From NCBI GenBank assembly GCA_041481445.1, contig JBGPBV010000049.1:1-42007 (forward strand): DNA of 42,007 nucleotides, given 5' to 3'. This DNA comes from AA29 sp041481445 (GTDB lineage: Bacteria > Acidobacteriota > Vicinamibacteria > Fen-336). Positions 23,100 to 32,327 of the stretch are shown here, one piece after another. Below the pieces are notes generated by a model. The model did no database searches. It worked only from the letters and a program-made list of their open reading frames with translations, and had not been told where the DNA came from. Numbering within the stretch: position 1 is the stretch's first letter; each line of letters opens with the position of its first letter. Position numbers and translations under genes: made by a program.

Positions 23100-24757
23100 T
23101 GCCGCTCCCCGAAATGCGACACCGCCCTTCCGGCGTGGGCACGCCGGCAATGCTGGTGGCCTTCCTGCTCGCCGCCTCCCCCCTGGCCGCGCAGACCTAC
23201 GACCTCTCCTGGTACACGGTGGACGGCGGCGGGGCGACCTTCCTCTCGGGTGGCCCGTACACGCTCGGCGCGACCGCCGGCCAGCCCGATGCCGGTCCCC
23301 ACATGACGGGCGGCACGTACGGGCTCGACGGCGGCTTCTGGGAGGGCGGCGTCCCCGATGCCGACGTCTCCCTGACCAAGACCGACTCTCCGGACCCGAT
23401 CGTCGGCCTGCAGACCCTCACCTACACGATCACGGTGACGAACGCCGGACCCGACCCCGCCAGCACCGTGTCCGTCGTCGATACCCTTCCTCCCGGCGTC
23501 CTCTTCGTGAGCGCGGGCGGGCCGGGCTGGACCTGCGGCGAGCTCGCCGGCATCGTGACCTGCACGCGGACCGCCCTGCCCGTCGGTGCGATCCGGACCA
23601 TCACGCTCCAGGTGACGGCACCCGCGGGGGCCGGGCTGCTCACGAACTCGGCGACGGTGACCGCGGCCGAGCGCGATCCCAACGAGGCGAACAACACCGC
23701 GAGCGCCCAGACGACGGTGAACCCGGCGCCCGCCGCGGATCTCGCGATCTCGAAGACCGATGGCGGCGTCACCGCCCGCTGGAAGAAGCCGCTGACCTAC
23801 ACGATCATCGTGACCAACAACGGACCGAGCACGGTGACGGGGGCGCACGTGACCGACAACGTGCCCGGCATCCTCAACGGAGTGACCTGGGCCTGCCTCG
23901 CCTCGCTGGGCTCGTCCTGCACCGCCTCGGGGTCCGGCAACATCAACGACTCCTCGGTCAACTTGCCCGTGGGCGGCACCGTCACCTACACCGTCGTGGG
24001 GACCGTGCCCTACGGCACCGTGGGGCTGATCCCCAATACCGCCGCCGCGGCCGTGCCCGGCGGCATGGTCGACCCCGTCGGTCCGAACAATGCCTCCTCC
24101 ACCAGCACTCCCGTCACCGACCTCATCTTCGCGGACGGGTTCGAGTCGGGCCTCGGGGCCTGGTCCTCCTCCCAGACGGATAGCGGCGACCTGAGCATCG
24201 TCGCTCCCGGGATGGCCAGCACCGCCCATCGCCTGCAAGCGGTCATAAACGACGTGAACGGGCTCTTCGTGCAGGACGACTCGCCCGACAACGAGGACCG
24301 CTATCGCGCCCGCTTCTACCTCGATCCCACCGGGTTCGACCCCGGCGAGGCCAGCGGCAACTTCCGCACGCGCGTCTTCATCGGCTTCGAGGAAAGCCCG
24401 ACGCGGCGCGTCTTCGCGATCGTGCTCAAGCGGCAGGGCAACGCCTACAGCATCCTCGGACGGGCCCGCCGCGACGACAACAGCCAGGCCAACACGGCCT
24501 TCTACCCGATCTCGGCCGCACCGCACGCGATCGAGGTCGACTGGATCCGAGCCACCAGCGCGGACGCGAACGACGGCGTGTTCCGGCTCTTCATCGACGG
24601 CGTCCTCGAGGAAGAGCTCACGAACGTGGACAGCAGCATCAGCCAGATCGACTTCGCGCGGCTGGGCGCTCTCAGCGTGAAGCCCGGGGCCTCGGGCCAG
24701 CTCCACTGGGACGAGTTCGAGTCGCGGCACGAGAACTACATCGGCCCGCTGCCGTAG
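23099..24757 (+). CDS. Secreted DUF11-repeat surface protein
   Basis: 552 residues from ATG 23099 (an ATG at 23114 is an alternative). The signal peptide ends near SPLAAQ (about 33). Next is YDLSWYTVDGGG...GGFWEGG, a recurrent N-terminal module of secreted bacterial proteins. Two DUF11 repeats follow (about 70-205 and 215-340): KTDSPDPIVGLQTLTYTITV and KTDGGVTARWKKPLTYTIIV, with NxGPD/NNGPS and PNEANNTA signatures. The C-terminal third starts with IFADGFESGLGAWSS and looks like a jelly-roll, lectin-like domain. DUF11 repeats form Ig-like stalks in cell-surface and secreted proteins. No sorting motif is seen at the C-terminus. The function is probably structural or adhesive. Translation may depend on the preceding 13-codon ORF. 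Confidence 0.82.
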   Translation: MPLPEMRHRPSGVGTPAMLVAFLLAASPLAAQTYDLSWYTVDGGGATFLSGGPYTLGATAGQPDAGPHMTGGTYGLDGGFWEGGVPDADVSLTKTDSPDPIVGLQTLTYTITVTNAGPDPASTVSVVDTLPPGVLFVSAGGPGWTCGELAGIVTCTRTALPVGAIRTITLQVTAPAGAGLLTNSATVTAAERDPNEANNTASAQTTVNPAPAADLAISKTDGGVTARWKKPLTYTIIVTNNGPSTVTGAHVTDNVPGILNGVTWACLASLGSSCTASGSGNINDSSVNLPVGGTVTYTVVGTVPYGTVGLIPNTAAAAVPGGMVDPVGPNNASSTSTPVTDLIFADGFESGLGAWSSSQTDSGDLSIVAPGMASTAHRLQAVINDVNGLFVQDDSPDNEDRYRARFYLDPTGFDPGEASGNFRTRVFIGFEESPTRRVFAIVLKRQGNAYSILGRARRDDNSQANTAFYPISAAPHAIEVDWIRATSADANDGVFRLFIDGVLEEELTNVDSSISQIDFARLGALSVKPGASGQLHWDEFESRHENYIGPLP

Positions 24758-24788
24758 ACCCGGGCGTCCGGCAAGGAGCAGAGGCACG

Positions 24789-25685
24789 ATGCGTCACTCC
24801 CGAACCCTGGCTGCCGTCGTCCTGACTCTCGCTCCCGCCGCCTGGGCCCAGTCGCCTTCACCGAAGCCGGCGGCGTCCGCCCCCGCCGCGCCCGCGGCCG
24901 CGGCGGCTCCGACCGCGCCCCGCGACGAGAGCCTCCCCGCCAGCGAGGAGACGGCCAAGGCCGCCCTCGAGAAGTCGCCGCGCCACGGCGAGTACGTGGA
25001 CGTCAAGGGTCCCGACGGCACGCCCATCCGGACCTGGGTCGTCTACCCGGAGCGCAAGGACAAGGCAGGCGTGGTCCTCGTCATCCACGAGATCTTCGGC
25101 CTCTCGGACTGGATCCGCGCGGTGGCCGACCAGCTCGCGCGCGAGGGGTTCATCGCAGTGGCGCCCGACCTCCTCTCCGGCCACGGGCCGGGGGGCGGAG
25201 GCACGGAGTCCGCGGCCAGCCGCGACGACGTGGTGGCGCTCGTGCGCAAGGTGACGCCGGAGGAGGCGGCCGGCCGCCTCGACGCCGTCCGCGCCTACGC
25301 GATCAAGCTCCCCGCCGCCAGCGGCAAGAGCGGGACCATCGGCTTCTGCTGGGGAGGCTCGCGCAGCTTCGCCTACGCGGTCACGCAGCCCGCGCTGGAC
25401 GCCGCCGTCGTCTACTACGGGACCTCGCCGGAGGCGGCCGACCTGGCGCGCGTGAAGGCCCCCGTCCTCGGGAACTACGCGGGCGACGACGAGCGCGTCA
25501 ACGCCACCGTGGGGCCGGCGGAGGCGGAGATGAAGAAGCTCGGCAAGCCGTACGAGCCGCATACGTACGCCGGGGCCGGGCACGGCTTCCTGCGCGCGCA
25601 GTCCGGGCGCGACGGGGCCAACCTCAAGGCGACCCAGGAGGCCTGGCCGCGGACGGTCGCCTTCCTGCGCGAGCGCCTGAAGTAA
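24789..25685 (+). CDS. Secreted dienelactone hydrolase-family protein
   Basis: 298 residues. A signal peptide (1-20, ending PAAWAQ) is followed by an alanine/proline-rich linker (21-50) and a dienelactone hydrolase domain. The triad is Cys187 (GFCWGG), Asp233 or Asp234 (GDDERV) and His265 (GAGHGF); Glu101 in HEIFG is the residue that activates the cysteine in the family. Classical members open dienelactones in aromatic catabolism, but secreted paralogues are common and their substrates are unknown. AAGGAG lies about 10 nt before the ATG. It starts 31 bp after the DUF11 gene on the same strand, so co-transcription is possible. Confidence 0.9.
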   Translation: MRHSRTLAAVVLTLAPAAWAQSPSPKPAASAPAAPAAAAAPTAPRDESLPASEETAKAALEKSPRHGEYVDVKGPDGTPIRTWVVYPERKDKAGVVLVIHEIFGLSDWIRAVADQLAREGFIAVAPDLLSGHGPGGGGTESAASRDDVVALVRKVTPEEAAGRLDAVRAYAIKLPAASGKSGTIGFCWGGSRSFAYAVTQPALDAAVVYYGTSPEAADLARVKAPVLGNYAGDDERVNATVGPAEAEMKKLGKPYEPHTYAGAGHGFLRAQSGRDGANLKATQEAWPRTVAFLRERLK

Positions 25686-25718
25686 CCGCCGCCCGCCGTT
25701 TTCCCTCACCTCGCCCCG

Positions 25719-25747
25719 GGAACTCCGGGAATAGCCGCGGAGTCCAA
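25719..25747 (+). promoter_or_regulatory. Sigma-E-like (ECF) promoter upstream of the VWA gene
   Basis: GGAACTC (25719-25725), 17 bp, then TCCAA (25743-25747) matches the pattern GGAACTT-N15-19-TCnAA known for E. coli sigma-E. The start would be near 25754, giving a leader of about 47 nt. No sigma-70-type boxes are visible in this 115-bp gap. Confidence 0.35.
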
Positions 25748-25800
25748 CCGGTAGCCCCCGTGAGCCTCCGCCCGGGGGCCACTTCGAGCGAGGTGGTGCC

Positions 25801-27525
25801 GTGAAGATCTTCCATCGCCCGTCCACGACGTTCCTCGTGCTCGCCGGCGCCATGGCCGCCACGCTCGCCCTGGTGTGCTTTGTCGCCGTCCCGTCGCTGC
25901 TGCGCGCCCGCGTCGCCGGTCCCGCGCACTCGCAGTCGCCCTCGACGTACGCGCCGCCGGCCCGGAGCATGGCCCTGGCGCCGACGGCGCCGCCAAAGCA
26001 GATGGGCGATGCGATCGGAGTGGAAGGAGGCGTCCCGGGCGGCGTCGCGGGCGGCGTGCTCGGCGGCCTGGGCGTCCAGCCCGCACCCGGGTTCAACACC
26101 GAGAACTACGCGCACATCGCCGACAACAAGTTCGTCTCCGTGTCCGACCGGCCCCTGTCGACCTTCTCGATCGACGTCGACACCGCTTCCTACGCGAACG
26201 TGCGGCGCTTCCTGCGCGAGGGCCGCCTGCCGCCCCCCGACGCCGTGCGCATCGAGGAGCTCGTCAACTATTTCCGCTTCGACTATCCGGCCCCGGAGAC
26301 CGAGGCGCCCTTCTCGGTCACCACCGGCGTGGCCGCCTGCCCCTGGAAGCCGGAGCACAAGCTCGTCCACATCGGCCTCCGGGCGCGGAGCATCCCCGAC
26401 CGCGACCTGCCCGCGCGCAACCTCGTGTTCCTCCTCGACGTGTCGGACTCGATGGACGACCCGCAGAAGCTCCCGCTGGTCAAGGCCTCGATGGCCATGC
26501 TGGCCGATCAGCTCACCGAGCGCGACCGCGTCTCCATCGTCGTCTACGCCGGCGCCTCCGGCCTCGTGCTCCCACCCACGCCCGGCGATCGCCGGGGCGA
26601 GATCCGGGCCGCCCTGTCCCAGCTGCAGGCCGGAGGGTCGACGGCGGGAGGAGCCGGCCTGAGGCTCGCCTATCACGTCGCGCAGCAGAGCTTCATCGAA
26701 GGCGGGGTGAACCGCGTCATCCTGGCCACCGACGGCGACTTCAACGTCGGGGTCACGAGCGACGGCGACCTGACCCGCCTGATCGAGCAGAAGCGCAAGA
26801 CCGGAGTGTCGCTGTCCGTGCTCGGGTTCGGCATGGGCAACCTCAAGGACTCGCGCATGGAGATGCTGGCGGACAAGGGCAACGGCAACTACGCCTACGT
26901 GGACTCCCTGGCGGAGGCGCGCAAGGTGCTGGTGACGGAGGCGGGCTCGACCCTCGTCACGGTGGCCAAGGACGTCAAGCTCCAGGTCGAGTTCAACCCG
27001 GCCGCGGTCTCGGCCTACCGGCTCATCGGCTACGAGAACCGGGTGCTCGACGACGCCGACTTTGGCGACGACGCCAAGGACGCAGGCGACATGGGCGCGG
27101 GGCATACCGTCACCGCCCTCTACGAGATCGTGCCGGCGGGGGCGCAGGGCGGCGGGCGCGCCGTCGACCCCCTCAAGTACCAGGGGCCGCGCGCACGGTC
27201 GGCGGCGGCCTCGGCGGGCGAGCTCCTGACCGTGAAGCTCCGTTACAAGGCCCCCGACGGCGACACGAGCCGGCTGCTCGCGGTCGCGGTCCGGGAGGGC
27301 GACGACGGCGATTCCGAGGACGTGCGCTTCGCGGCCGCGGTGGCCGCGTTCGGGATGCTCCTGCGCGACTCCGAGCACAAGGGCACGGCCACCTACGCCC
27401 AGGTGCTCGAGCTTGCGAAGGCCGGCCTCGGACCCGACCCGGGCGGCGCGCGCGCCGAGTTCATCCGCCTGGTCGAGACGGCGCGCGACCTGGCCGGGGC
27501 CCGGCCCGCCCACATCGGCGGCTAG
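25801..27525 (+). CDS. VWA-domain protein of the YfbK type
   Basis: 574 residues. An N-terminal membrane helix (about 9-33) anchors the protein or acts as signal peptide. A glycine-rich linker precedes the von Willebrand-associated N-terminal segment FSIDVDTASYANVRRFLREG (120-139), the VWA domain with a complete MIDAS (DVSDSM, Asp213/Ser215/Ser217; GGSTAGGAGL; TDGDFNVG) and the C-terminal DUF3520-like domain. The order is that of E. coli YfbK. MIDAS domains bind divalent metal and mediate protein contacts. The biological role of the family is not settled; it is often linked to envelope functions. The start is GTG 25801 with AGGTGG upstream; no closer ATG gives the membrane helix. A sigma-E-like promoter lies in the 115-bp gap before it. 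Confidence 0.88.
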   Translation: MKIFHRPSTTFLVLAGAMAATLALVCFVAVPSLLRARVAGPAHSQSPSTYAPPARSMALAPTAPPKQMGDAIGVEGGVPGGVAGGVLGGLGVQPAPGFNTENYAHIADNKFVSVSDRPLSTFSIDVDTASYANVRRFLREGRLPPPDAVRIEELVNYFRFDYPAPETEAPFSVTTGVAACPWKPEHKLVHIGLRARSIPDRDLPARNLVFLLDVSDSMDDPQKLPLVKASMAMLADQLTERDRVSIVVYAGASGLVLPPTPGDRRGEIRAALSQLQAGGSTAGGAGLRLAYHVAQQSFIEGGVNRVILATDGDFNVGVTSDGDLTRLIEQKRKTGVSLSVLGFGMGNLKDSRMEMLADKGNGNYAYVDSLAEARKVLVTEAGSTLVTVAKDVKLQVEFNPAAVSAYRLIGYENRVLDDADFGDDAKDAGDMGAGHTVTALYEIVPAGAQGGGRAVDPLKYQGPRARSAAASAGELLTVKLRYKAPDGDTSRLLAVAVREGDDGDSEDVRFAAAVAAFGMLLRDSEHKGTATYAQVLELAKAGLGPDPGGARAEFIRLVETARDLAGARPAHIGG

Positions 27526-27778
27526 GCCGGGACCCGGCCAGGGAAATCCGGCCCTCTGGATTCGGGCCCTTGAATCCCTATGGTCGCCGCCGGCGAGGCG
27601 TGCCTTCAACTCCTTCCTCTCCAATCACCACCGAGGACACGTCCTCCTCCGCGGGCCCGGGAACGCGCCTTGCTCCACGCTGACAGTCATGTCCAGTTTC
27701 GCGATGTTCAGTTCCTTGAAGGCGATCGCGGCACGGCGGTGGCGTGACTCCGCCGTGGACCGAAAGGAGCGCCGTTTG

Positions 27779-30772
27779 ATGATGACGATGACGATGAGGA
27801 TCAGATTCAAGAGCCTGATGCCGCTGGCCGCACTACTGCTCGCCGCGGTGCCACTGCTGGCGCAGACGAACCCGACCGGGACCATCTCGGGCAAAGTCCT
27901 CGATCCGGACGGACTCGCCGTTCCGGGCGTGACGGTGACCGTCGAATCCCCGGCGTTGCAGGGCACGCGCGCCGCCACCACCTCGACCAACGGCGACTAC
28001 ATCATCCCGTTCCTGCCCGCGGGCGACTACACGGTGACGTTCAACCTCGCCGGGTTCCGGACCGTGAAGCAGACCGCGCGCCTCTCGCCGTCGGAGAGCG
28101 TGACCGTGAGCCCCACCCTCGCCTTGAGCACGGTGAGCGAGACGGTCACGGTGGTCGCCGAGGCTCCCGCTGAGTTCAACCAGAAGGCGGAGGTGGCGAC
28201 CAACCTCAAGGCCGACCTCATCGACAAGCTGCCAACGAGCCGGCGTCTCGTGGACACCGTCAACCTCGCCCCCGGCGTCCAGAACAGCGGCCCCAACGGC
28301 GGCCTGTCCATCAACGGCGCGATGTCGTTCGATAGCCTCTACGTCGTCAACGGCGTGGTCGTGAACGAGAACATCCGGGGCCAGGCCCTCAATCTGTTCA
28401 TCGAGGATGCGCTGCAGGAGACGACGATCTCGACCGCGGCCATCTCCGCGGAGTTCGGACGCTTCCAGGGCGGCGTGGTGCAGGCCATCACGAAGTCGGG
28501 CGGCAACGAGTTCTCCGGCTCCTACCGGATGACCCTCGACAACAACGACTGGGCGGCCCTCACCCCGTTCCCGAACGACAAGCGCACGGACAAGCACCTC
28601 TACACCCAGGAATTCACGCTGGGCGGGCCCATCTTCAAGGACAAGCTCTGGTTCTTCGGAGCCGCCCGCCTGACCGGCAACCGCGTCACCAACGGCACCA
28701 CCTTCGCGACCAACCTGAACTTCGACGACGTCCGCAACCAGAAGCGCTTCGAGGGCAAGCTCACCTACGCCCTGAACGCGAACCACACCTTCAAGGGCGC
28801 CTACACCAAGATCAAGGACAACGAGGACGGGAACTTCTTCGGCAACATCATGGACTTCGCGAGCCTGGTGAACGGCCGCCAGACGCCCCAGGAGCTGATC
28901 TCGGCCAACTACACGGGCATCATCAGCCCGAAGTTCTTCGTCGAGGGGCAGTACTCGCGGCGCCGGTTCACGTTCATCAACTCCGGGTCGCTGTTCACCG
29001 ATCCCATCAAGGGCACGCTGCTCATCGACCAGTCCCGCAACAACGCCCGCTACAACTCGCCGACCTTCTGCGGGGTGTGCGATCCGGAGAAGCGCGACAA
29101 CCAGGACATCACGGTGAAGGCCAGCTACTTCGCCTCCACCGGCGGCCTGGGCGCCCACAACCTCACCGGCGGGTTCGACGTCTTCGACGACAAGCGCTTC
29201 GCCAACAACCACCAGTCGGGCTCCGACTTCCGCATCCTGACGACCTCCGCGATCATCCAGGGCACCACGATCTTCCCCGTCCTGGACGACCGCACGATCA
29301 TCCGCTGGACGCCGATCTTCGTGGGCTCGGAGGGCAACCGCTTCCGGACCTACTCCGGGTTCGTCAACGACGCCTGGGCCCTCAACAAGCACTGGAACTT
29401 CAACGTCGGCATCCGCTACGACAAGAACAGCGGCGTGGACAGCCAGGGCCACGACGTGGTCAAGGACGCCGCCTTCAGCCCGCGGCTCTCCGCCACCTTC
29501 GACCCCAAGGCGAACGGCGAGTGGACGATCAACGCCGCCTACGGGCAGTACGTGGCGGCCATCGCCAACAGCATCGGCGACGCCGGGTCCGCGGGCGGAC
29601 AGCCGGCCACCATCGACTTCACGTACCTCGGGCCTCCCGTCAACACCGGCAGCCCGGCCAGCCCCGTCGGCACGGAGGCCGCGCTCAACACGCTGTGGAG
29701 CTGGTTCAACGCCAACGGCGGGACCAACCGCCCGACGCGCGGCGCCCCCAGCATCCCGGGCTTGAACGTCCACATCAACGACACGCTCAAGTCGCCCAAC
29801 ACGCGCGAGTTCACCCTGGGCGTGACGCGGCGCCTGGGCTCCAAGGGCTCGATGCGCCTCGACGGGATCTTCCGCAAGTACAACGACTTCTACATCACGC
29901 GCATCGACCAGACCACGGGCAAGGTCCAGGACCAGTTCGGCCGCAGCTTCGACCTCGGCCTGGTGGAGAACAACAACACCCTCGACCGGAAGTATCGCGG
30001 GATGAACTTCCAGGTCGCCTATCGACCCACCACCCGGCTGGGCTTGAGCGGCAACTACACGCTGGGCGAGCTCAAGGGGAACGCCGAGGGCGAGAACGGC
30101 GGCAGCGGACCCACCACCGCCGTCAACCAGATCATCCGCTACCCGGAGTACTACCTGCCCTCCTGGAACTTCACGGACGGCGACCTCAACGCGGACGTGC
30201 GTCACAAGGTGCGAGCCTGGGCGACCTACGACGTCCCGCTGCCGGCGCAGGTCGGCAACGTCACCCTCGGCGTCCTGCAGTACTTCAACACGGGGACCCC
30301 CTACGGGGCGCAGGGCACGGTGGACACGCGGCCGTTCGTGCCCGGCAACCCGCTCACGTACTCCACCCCGCCGGCGACGGTCCTCTACTACTTCACCGCG
30401 CGCGACGCGTACCACATGGACAAGCTGTGGCGCACGGACCTGGCGCTCAACTACACCCACAAGCTCGGCTACAAGAAGTCGCAGCTCTTCGTGCGCTTCA
30501 CCACCGTGAACCTCTTCAACCGACAGGGCCTGACGAACTTCGTGGGCGGGGTCAACAGCGATCTGGACGTCGGCTGCGGCACGGGCGGATGCATCAGCAC
30601 CACCGTCCAGACCAACGCCAACCTCGCCAGCATGACGCCGTTCAACCCGTTCACCACCCAGCCCGTCGAGGGCGTGAACTGGCGCAAGGCTCCCACGTTC
30701 GGCCAACCTACGAGCCGCTTCGCCTACCAGACGCCGCGGACGTATCAGGTCGCGTTCGGGGTGCGCTTCTAG
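27779..30772 (+). CDS. TonB-dependent receptor with carboxypeptidase-regulatory domain (Oar-like)
   Basis: 997 residues. The signal peptide (about 1-29, ending VPLLAQ) is followed by a carboxypeptidase-regulatory-like domain (GTISGKVLDPDGLAVPGV, GDYIIPFLPAGDYTVTF; about 35-115), a TonB plug (KLPTSRRLVDTVNLAPGV, INGAMSFDSLYVVNG, EFGRFQGGVVQAITKSGG) and a long beta-barrel ending in VAFGVRF, with the terminal Phe used for outer-membrane insertion. It imports an unknown substrate, or acts as an Oar-type surface protein, across the outer membrane. No TonB box was clear. AAAGGAG (27762-27768) lies 10 nt before ATG 27779; a second ATG follows at 27782. The 253-bp gap upstream holds no convincing promoter. 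A hairpin terminator follows. Confidence 0.93.
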   Translation: MMTMTMRIRFKSLMPLAALLLAAVPLLAQTNPTGTISGKVLDPDGLAVPGVTVTVESPALQGTRAATTSTNGDYIIPFLPAGDYTVTFNLAGFRTVKQTARLSPSESVTVSPTLALSTVSETVTVVAEAPAEFNQKAEVATNLKADLIDKLPTSRRLVDTVNLAPGVQNSGPNGGLSINGAMSFDSLYVVNGVVVNENIRGQALNLFIEDALQETTISTAAISAEFGRFQGGVVQAITKSGGNEFSGSYRMTLDNNDWAALTPFPNDKRTDKHLYTQEFTLGGPIFKDKLWFFGAARLTGNRVTNGTTFATNLNFDDVRNQKRFEGKLTYALNANHTFKGAYTKIKDNEDGNFFGNIMDFASLVNGRQTPQELISANYTGIISPKFFVEGQYSRRRFTFINSGSLFTDPIKGTLLIDQSRNNARYNSPTFCGVCDPEKRDNQDITVKASYFASTGGLGAHNLTGGFDVFDDKRFANNHQSGSDFRILTTSAIIQGTTIFPVLDDRTIIRWTPIFVGSEGNRFRTYSGFVNDAWALNKHWNFNVGIRYDKNSGVDSQGHDVVKDAAFSPRLSATFDPKANGEWTINAAYGQYVAAIANSIGDAGSAGGQPATIDFTYLGPPVNTGSPASPVGTEAALNTLWSWFNANGGTNRPTRGAPSIPGLNVHINDTLKSPNTREFTLGVTRRLGSKGSMRLDGIFRKYNDFYITRIDQTTGKVQDQFGRSFDLGLVENNNTLDRKYRGMNFQVAYRPTTRLGLSGNYTLGELKGNAEGENGGSGPTTAVNQIIRYPEYYLPSWNFTDGDLNADVRHKVRAWATYDVPLPAQVGNVTLGVLQYFNTGTPYGAQGTVDTRPFVPGNPLTYSTPPATVLYYFTARDAYHMDKLWRTDLALNYTHKLGYKKSQLFVRFTTVNLFNRQGLTNFVGGVNSDLDVGCGTGGCISTTVQTNANLASMTPFNPFTTQPVEGVNWRKAPTFGQPTSRFAYQTPRTYQVAFGVRF

Positions 30773-30806
30773 CGGAAGCCGGCCTGTTCACGGCCGGTGA
30801 TGCAGA

Positions 30807-30843
30807 GGGGCCCCGGGGCGACCTGTCCCGGGGCCTCCTTTCG
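30807..30843 (+). terminator. Terminator hairpin between the TonB receptor and transporter genes
   Basis: An 11-bp stem (left arm 30807-30817, right arm 30827-30837, one G-U pair) with a 9-nt loop, followed by a weak T run (CTTTC). It sits between convergent genes and may act in both directions. Confidence 0.55.
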
Positions 30844-30853
30844 CTTCGGGCCC

Positions 30854-32254
30854 CTACCAGAGACCCAGGAGCTTCCACCACGCGAACCCGACGGTGAGCC
30901 AGATCGCGAGGTTGGCCAGCGAGGCGAGGAACCCGACGCGCCACCAGGCCCGCCGCGAAACGTAGCCGCGGCTGAAGACGATCGGCGCGCTGGTGGTGCC
31001 GTAGTGGGTCAGCCCCGCGGGCAGGTTCGCGAGGCACAACAGGCTGAACACCGCCAGTTGGGGCGGCACGCCAATCCCCACCAGCAGCACCACGAACGGC
31101 GGGAACATCGCGAGCACGTGCGCGGTGATGCTCGCGAAGAGATAGTGGGCGTAGAAGTAGATCACCAGGATCGCCAGCAGCACGGCCAGCCAGGGCAGCC
31201 CGGCGAAGAGGACCCCGACGCGGTCCGCGAACAGCTTGATGATGCCGGTGGCCCCGAGCAGCTCGCCCATCCGCAGGAGGCCGCCGTACCACACGAACAC
31301 GTCCCAGGCCGACTTCTCGGCCACGCACTGCTCCCACTTCAGGGTCTCGGTCACGAGCAGCACGCTCAGGCCGAGGAACGCGACGAACGTGACGTCCAAG
31401 CCATGCCAGGCGGATGTCATCCAGAGGAGGCCGACGGCGCCGAAGACCCCGAGCGTGAGCCGCTCGGCCCGGGAGAGCCCACCCATCGCCGCCAGCTCGC
31501 GCGCGGCAAAGGCGGCCGCCTCCGGCGTCCGCGTGATCTCCGGGGTCAGCGCGCGATACACCACCCAGGGCACGACCGCGCACGAGGCCAGCCCGGGCAC
31601 GATGGCGGCAAGCAGCCAGCCCGTCCAGGTCACACGAACCCCGACGAGCTTGAGGGCGAGGTTCGCGCCGAGCACGTTGCTGGCCTGTCCGGTCATGAAC
31701 ATCGCGCAGGCGACGACCGAGCCCTGATACATGGCCGCGATCAGGAACGCGCCGAGCCGGCTCGCCGTCGGCCCCGGCCGCGAGCCCATCAGCTCGGCGA
31801 TGCTCACCGGCACCGGCAGCACCATGCCCGCGCTGCGCGCGGTGATCGACGGTACCCCCGTGGCCAGGGTGACGTCGGTCATCTGCACGGCATAGGCGAG
31901 CCCGAGCGACGTCTGGCCGAACGCGCGGATGAAGAGGAGGGCGATGCGCCGGGCCAGCCCGGAATCGAGGAGGGAGCGGGCGATGAGCATGGCGGCCACG
32001 ACCAGCCAGACCGAGGGCTCCGCGAACCCGCCGAGCGCCTCGCGCATCGGCGTGCCGTTTGCCACCATGGCCGTCAGCCCGAGCAGCACGAGAGCGGACG
32101 CGGGCAGGGACTCGAGGATCATCCCGACGATCACGCACACGAAGATCGCCATCTGCCGCCAGTCGTGCGGGCTGACGGCGGCGGGATGGGGGACGAGGAA
32201 GGCGATCGCGGCGAACAGGAGGCCGAGAACGGCCAGACCCCGGACGCGGGACAT
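30854..32254 (-). CDS. DASS-family anion:sodium symporter (SLC13-like)
   Basis: 466 residues with about 11-12 hydrophobic helices spread over the whole length. The signature regions are MTGQASNVLGA near the middle and LTHYGTTSAPIVFSRGYV near the C-terminus, which correspond to the SNT-type substrate/sodium sites of divalent-anion:Na+ symporters; the GLTHYGT motif recalls the CitT/2-oxoglutarate-malate branch. It probably carries di- or tricarboxylates across the inner membrane; the exact substrate is unknown. ATG 32254 has TAGAAT 10 nt upstream and no Shine-Dalgarno sequence. It diverges from the methyltransferase gene and is convergent with the TonB receptor. Confidence 0.88.
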   Translation of the reverse strand: MSRVRGLAVLGLLFAAIAFLVPHPAAVSPHDWRQMAIFVCVIVGMILESLPASALVLLGLTAMVANGTPMREALGGFAEPSVWLVVAAMLIARSLLDSGLARRIALLFIRAFGQTSLGLAYAVQMTDVTLATGVPSITARSAGMVLPVPVSIAELMGSRPGPTASRLGAFLIAAMYQGSVVACAMFMTGQASNVLGANLALKLVGVRVTWTGWLLAAIVPGLASCAVVPWVVYRALTPEITRTPEAAAFAARELAAMGGLSRAERLTLGVFGAVGLLWMTSAWHGLDVTFVAFLGLSVLLVTETLKWEQCVAEKSAWDVFVWYGGLLRMGELLGATGIIKLFADRVGVLFAGLPWLAVLLAILVIYFYAHYLFASITAHVLAMFPPFVVLLVGIGVPPQLAVFSLLCLANLPAGLTHYGTTSAPIVFSRGYVSRRAWWRVGFLASLANLAIWLTVGFAWWKLLGLW

Positions 32255-32264
32255 GGGTGCGCGG

Positions 32265-32270
32265 ATTCTA
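32265..32270 (-). promoter_or_regulatory. -10 element close to the transporter start codon
   Basis: TAGAAT on the minus strand (32270-32265), 10 nt before ATG 32254. Transcription would start 3-4 nt before the ATG, so the mRNA would be essentially leaderless. Confidence 0.4.
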
Positions 32271-32327
32271 GGCTTTCCGGATTGACGGTGGCTCGGAGCG
32301 GGCGCAGAGTCTCTCGCCAGGTCCCAC

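Noticed and set aside
27525..27539. GGCCGGG-A-CCCGGCC inverted repeat after the VWA gene
   Set aside because: The single-base spacer cannot form a stable 7-bp hairpin loop as written and no T-tract follows, so it is not called a terminator.
27833..30706. 957-codon open frame on the minus strand
   Set aside because: Antisense shadow of the TonB-dependent receptor, whose domains are unmistakable on the plus strand.
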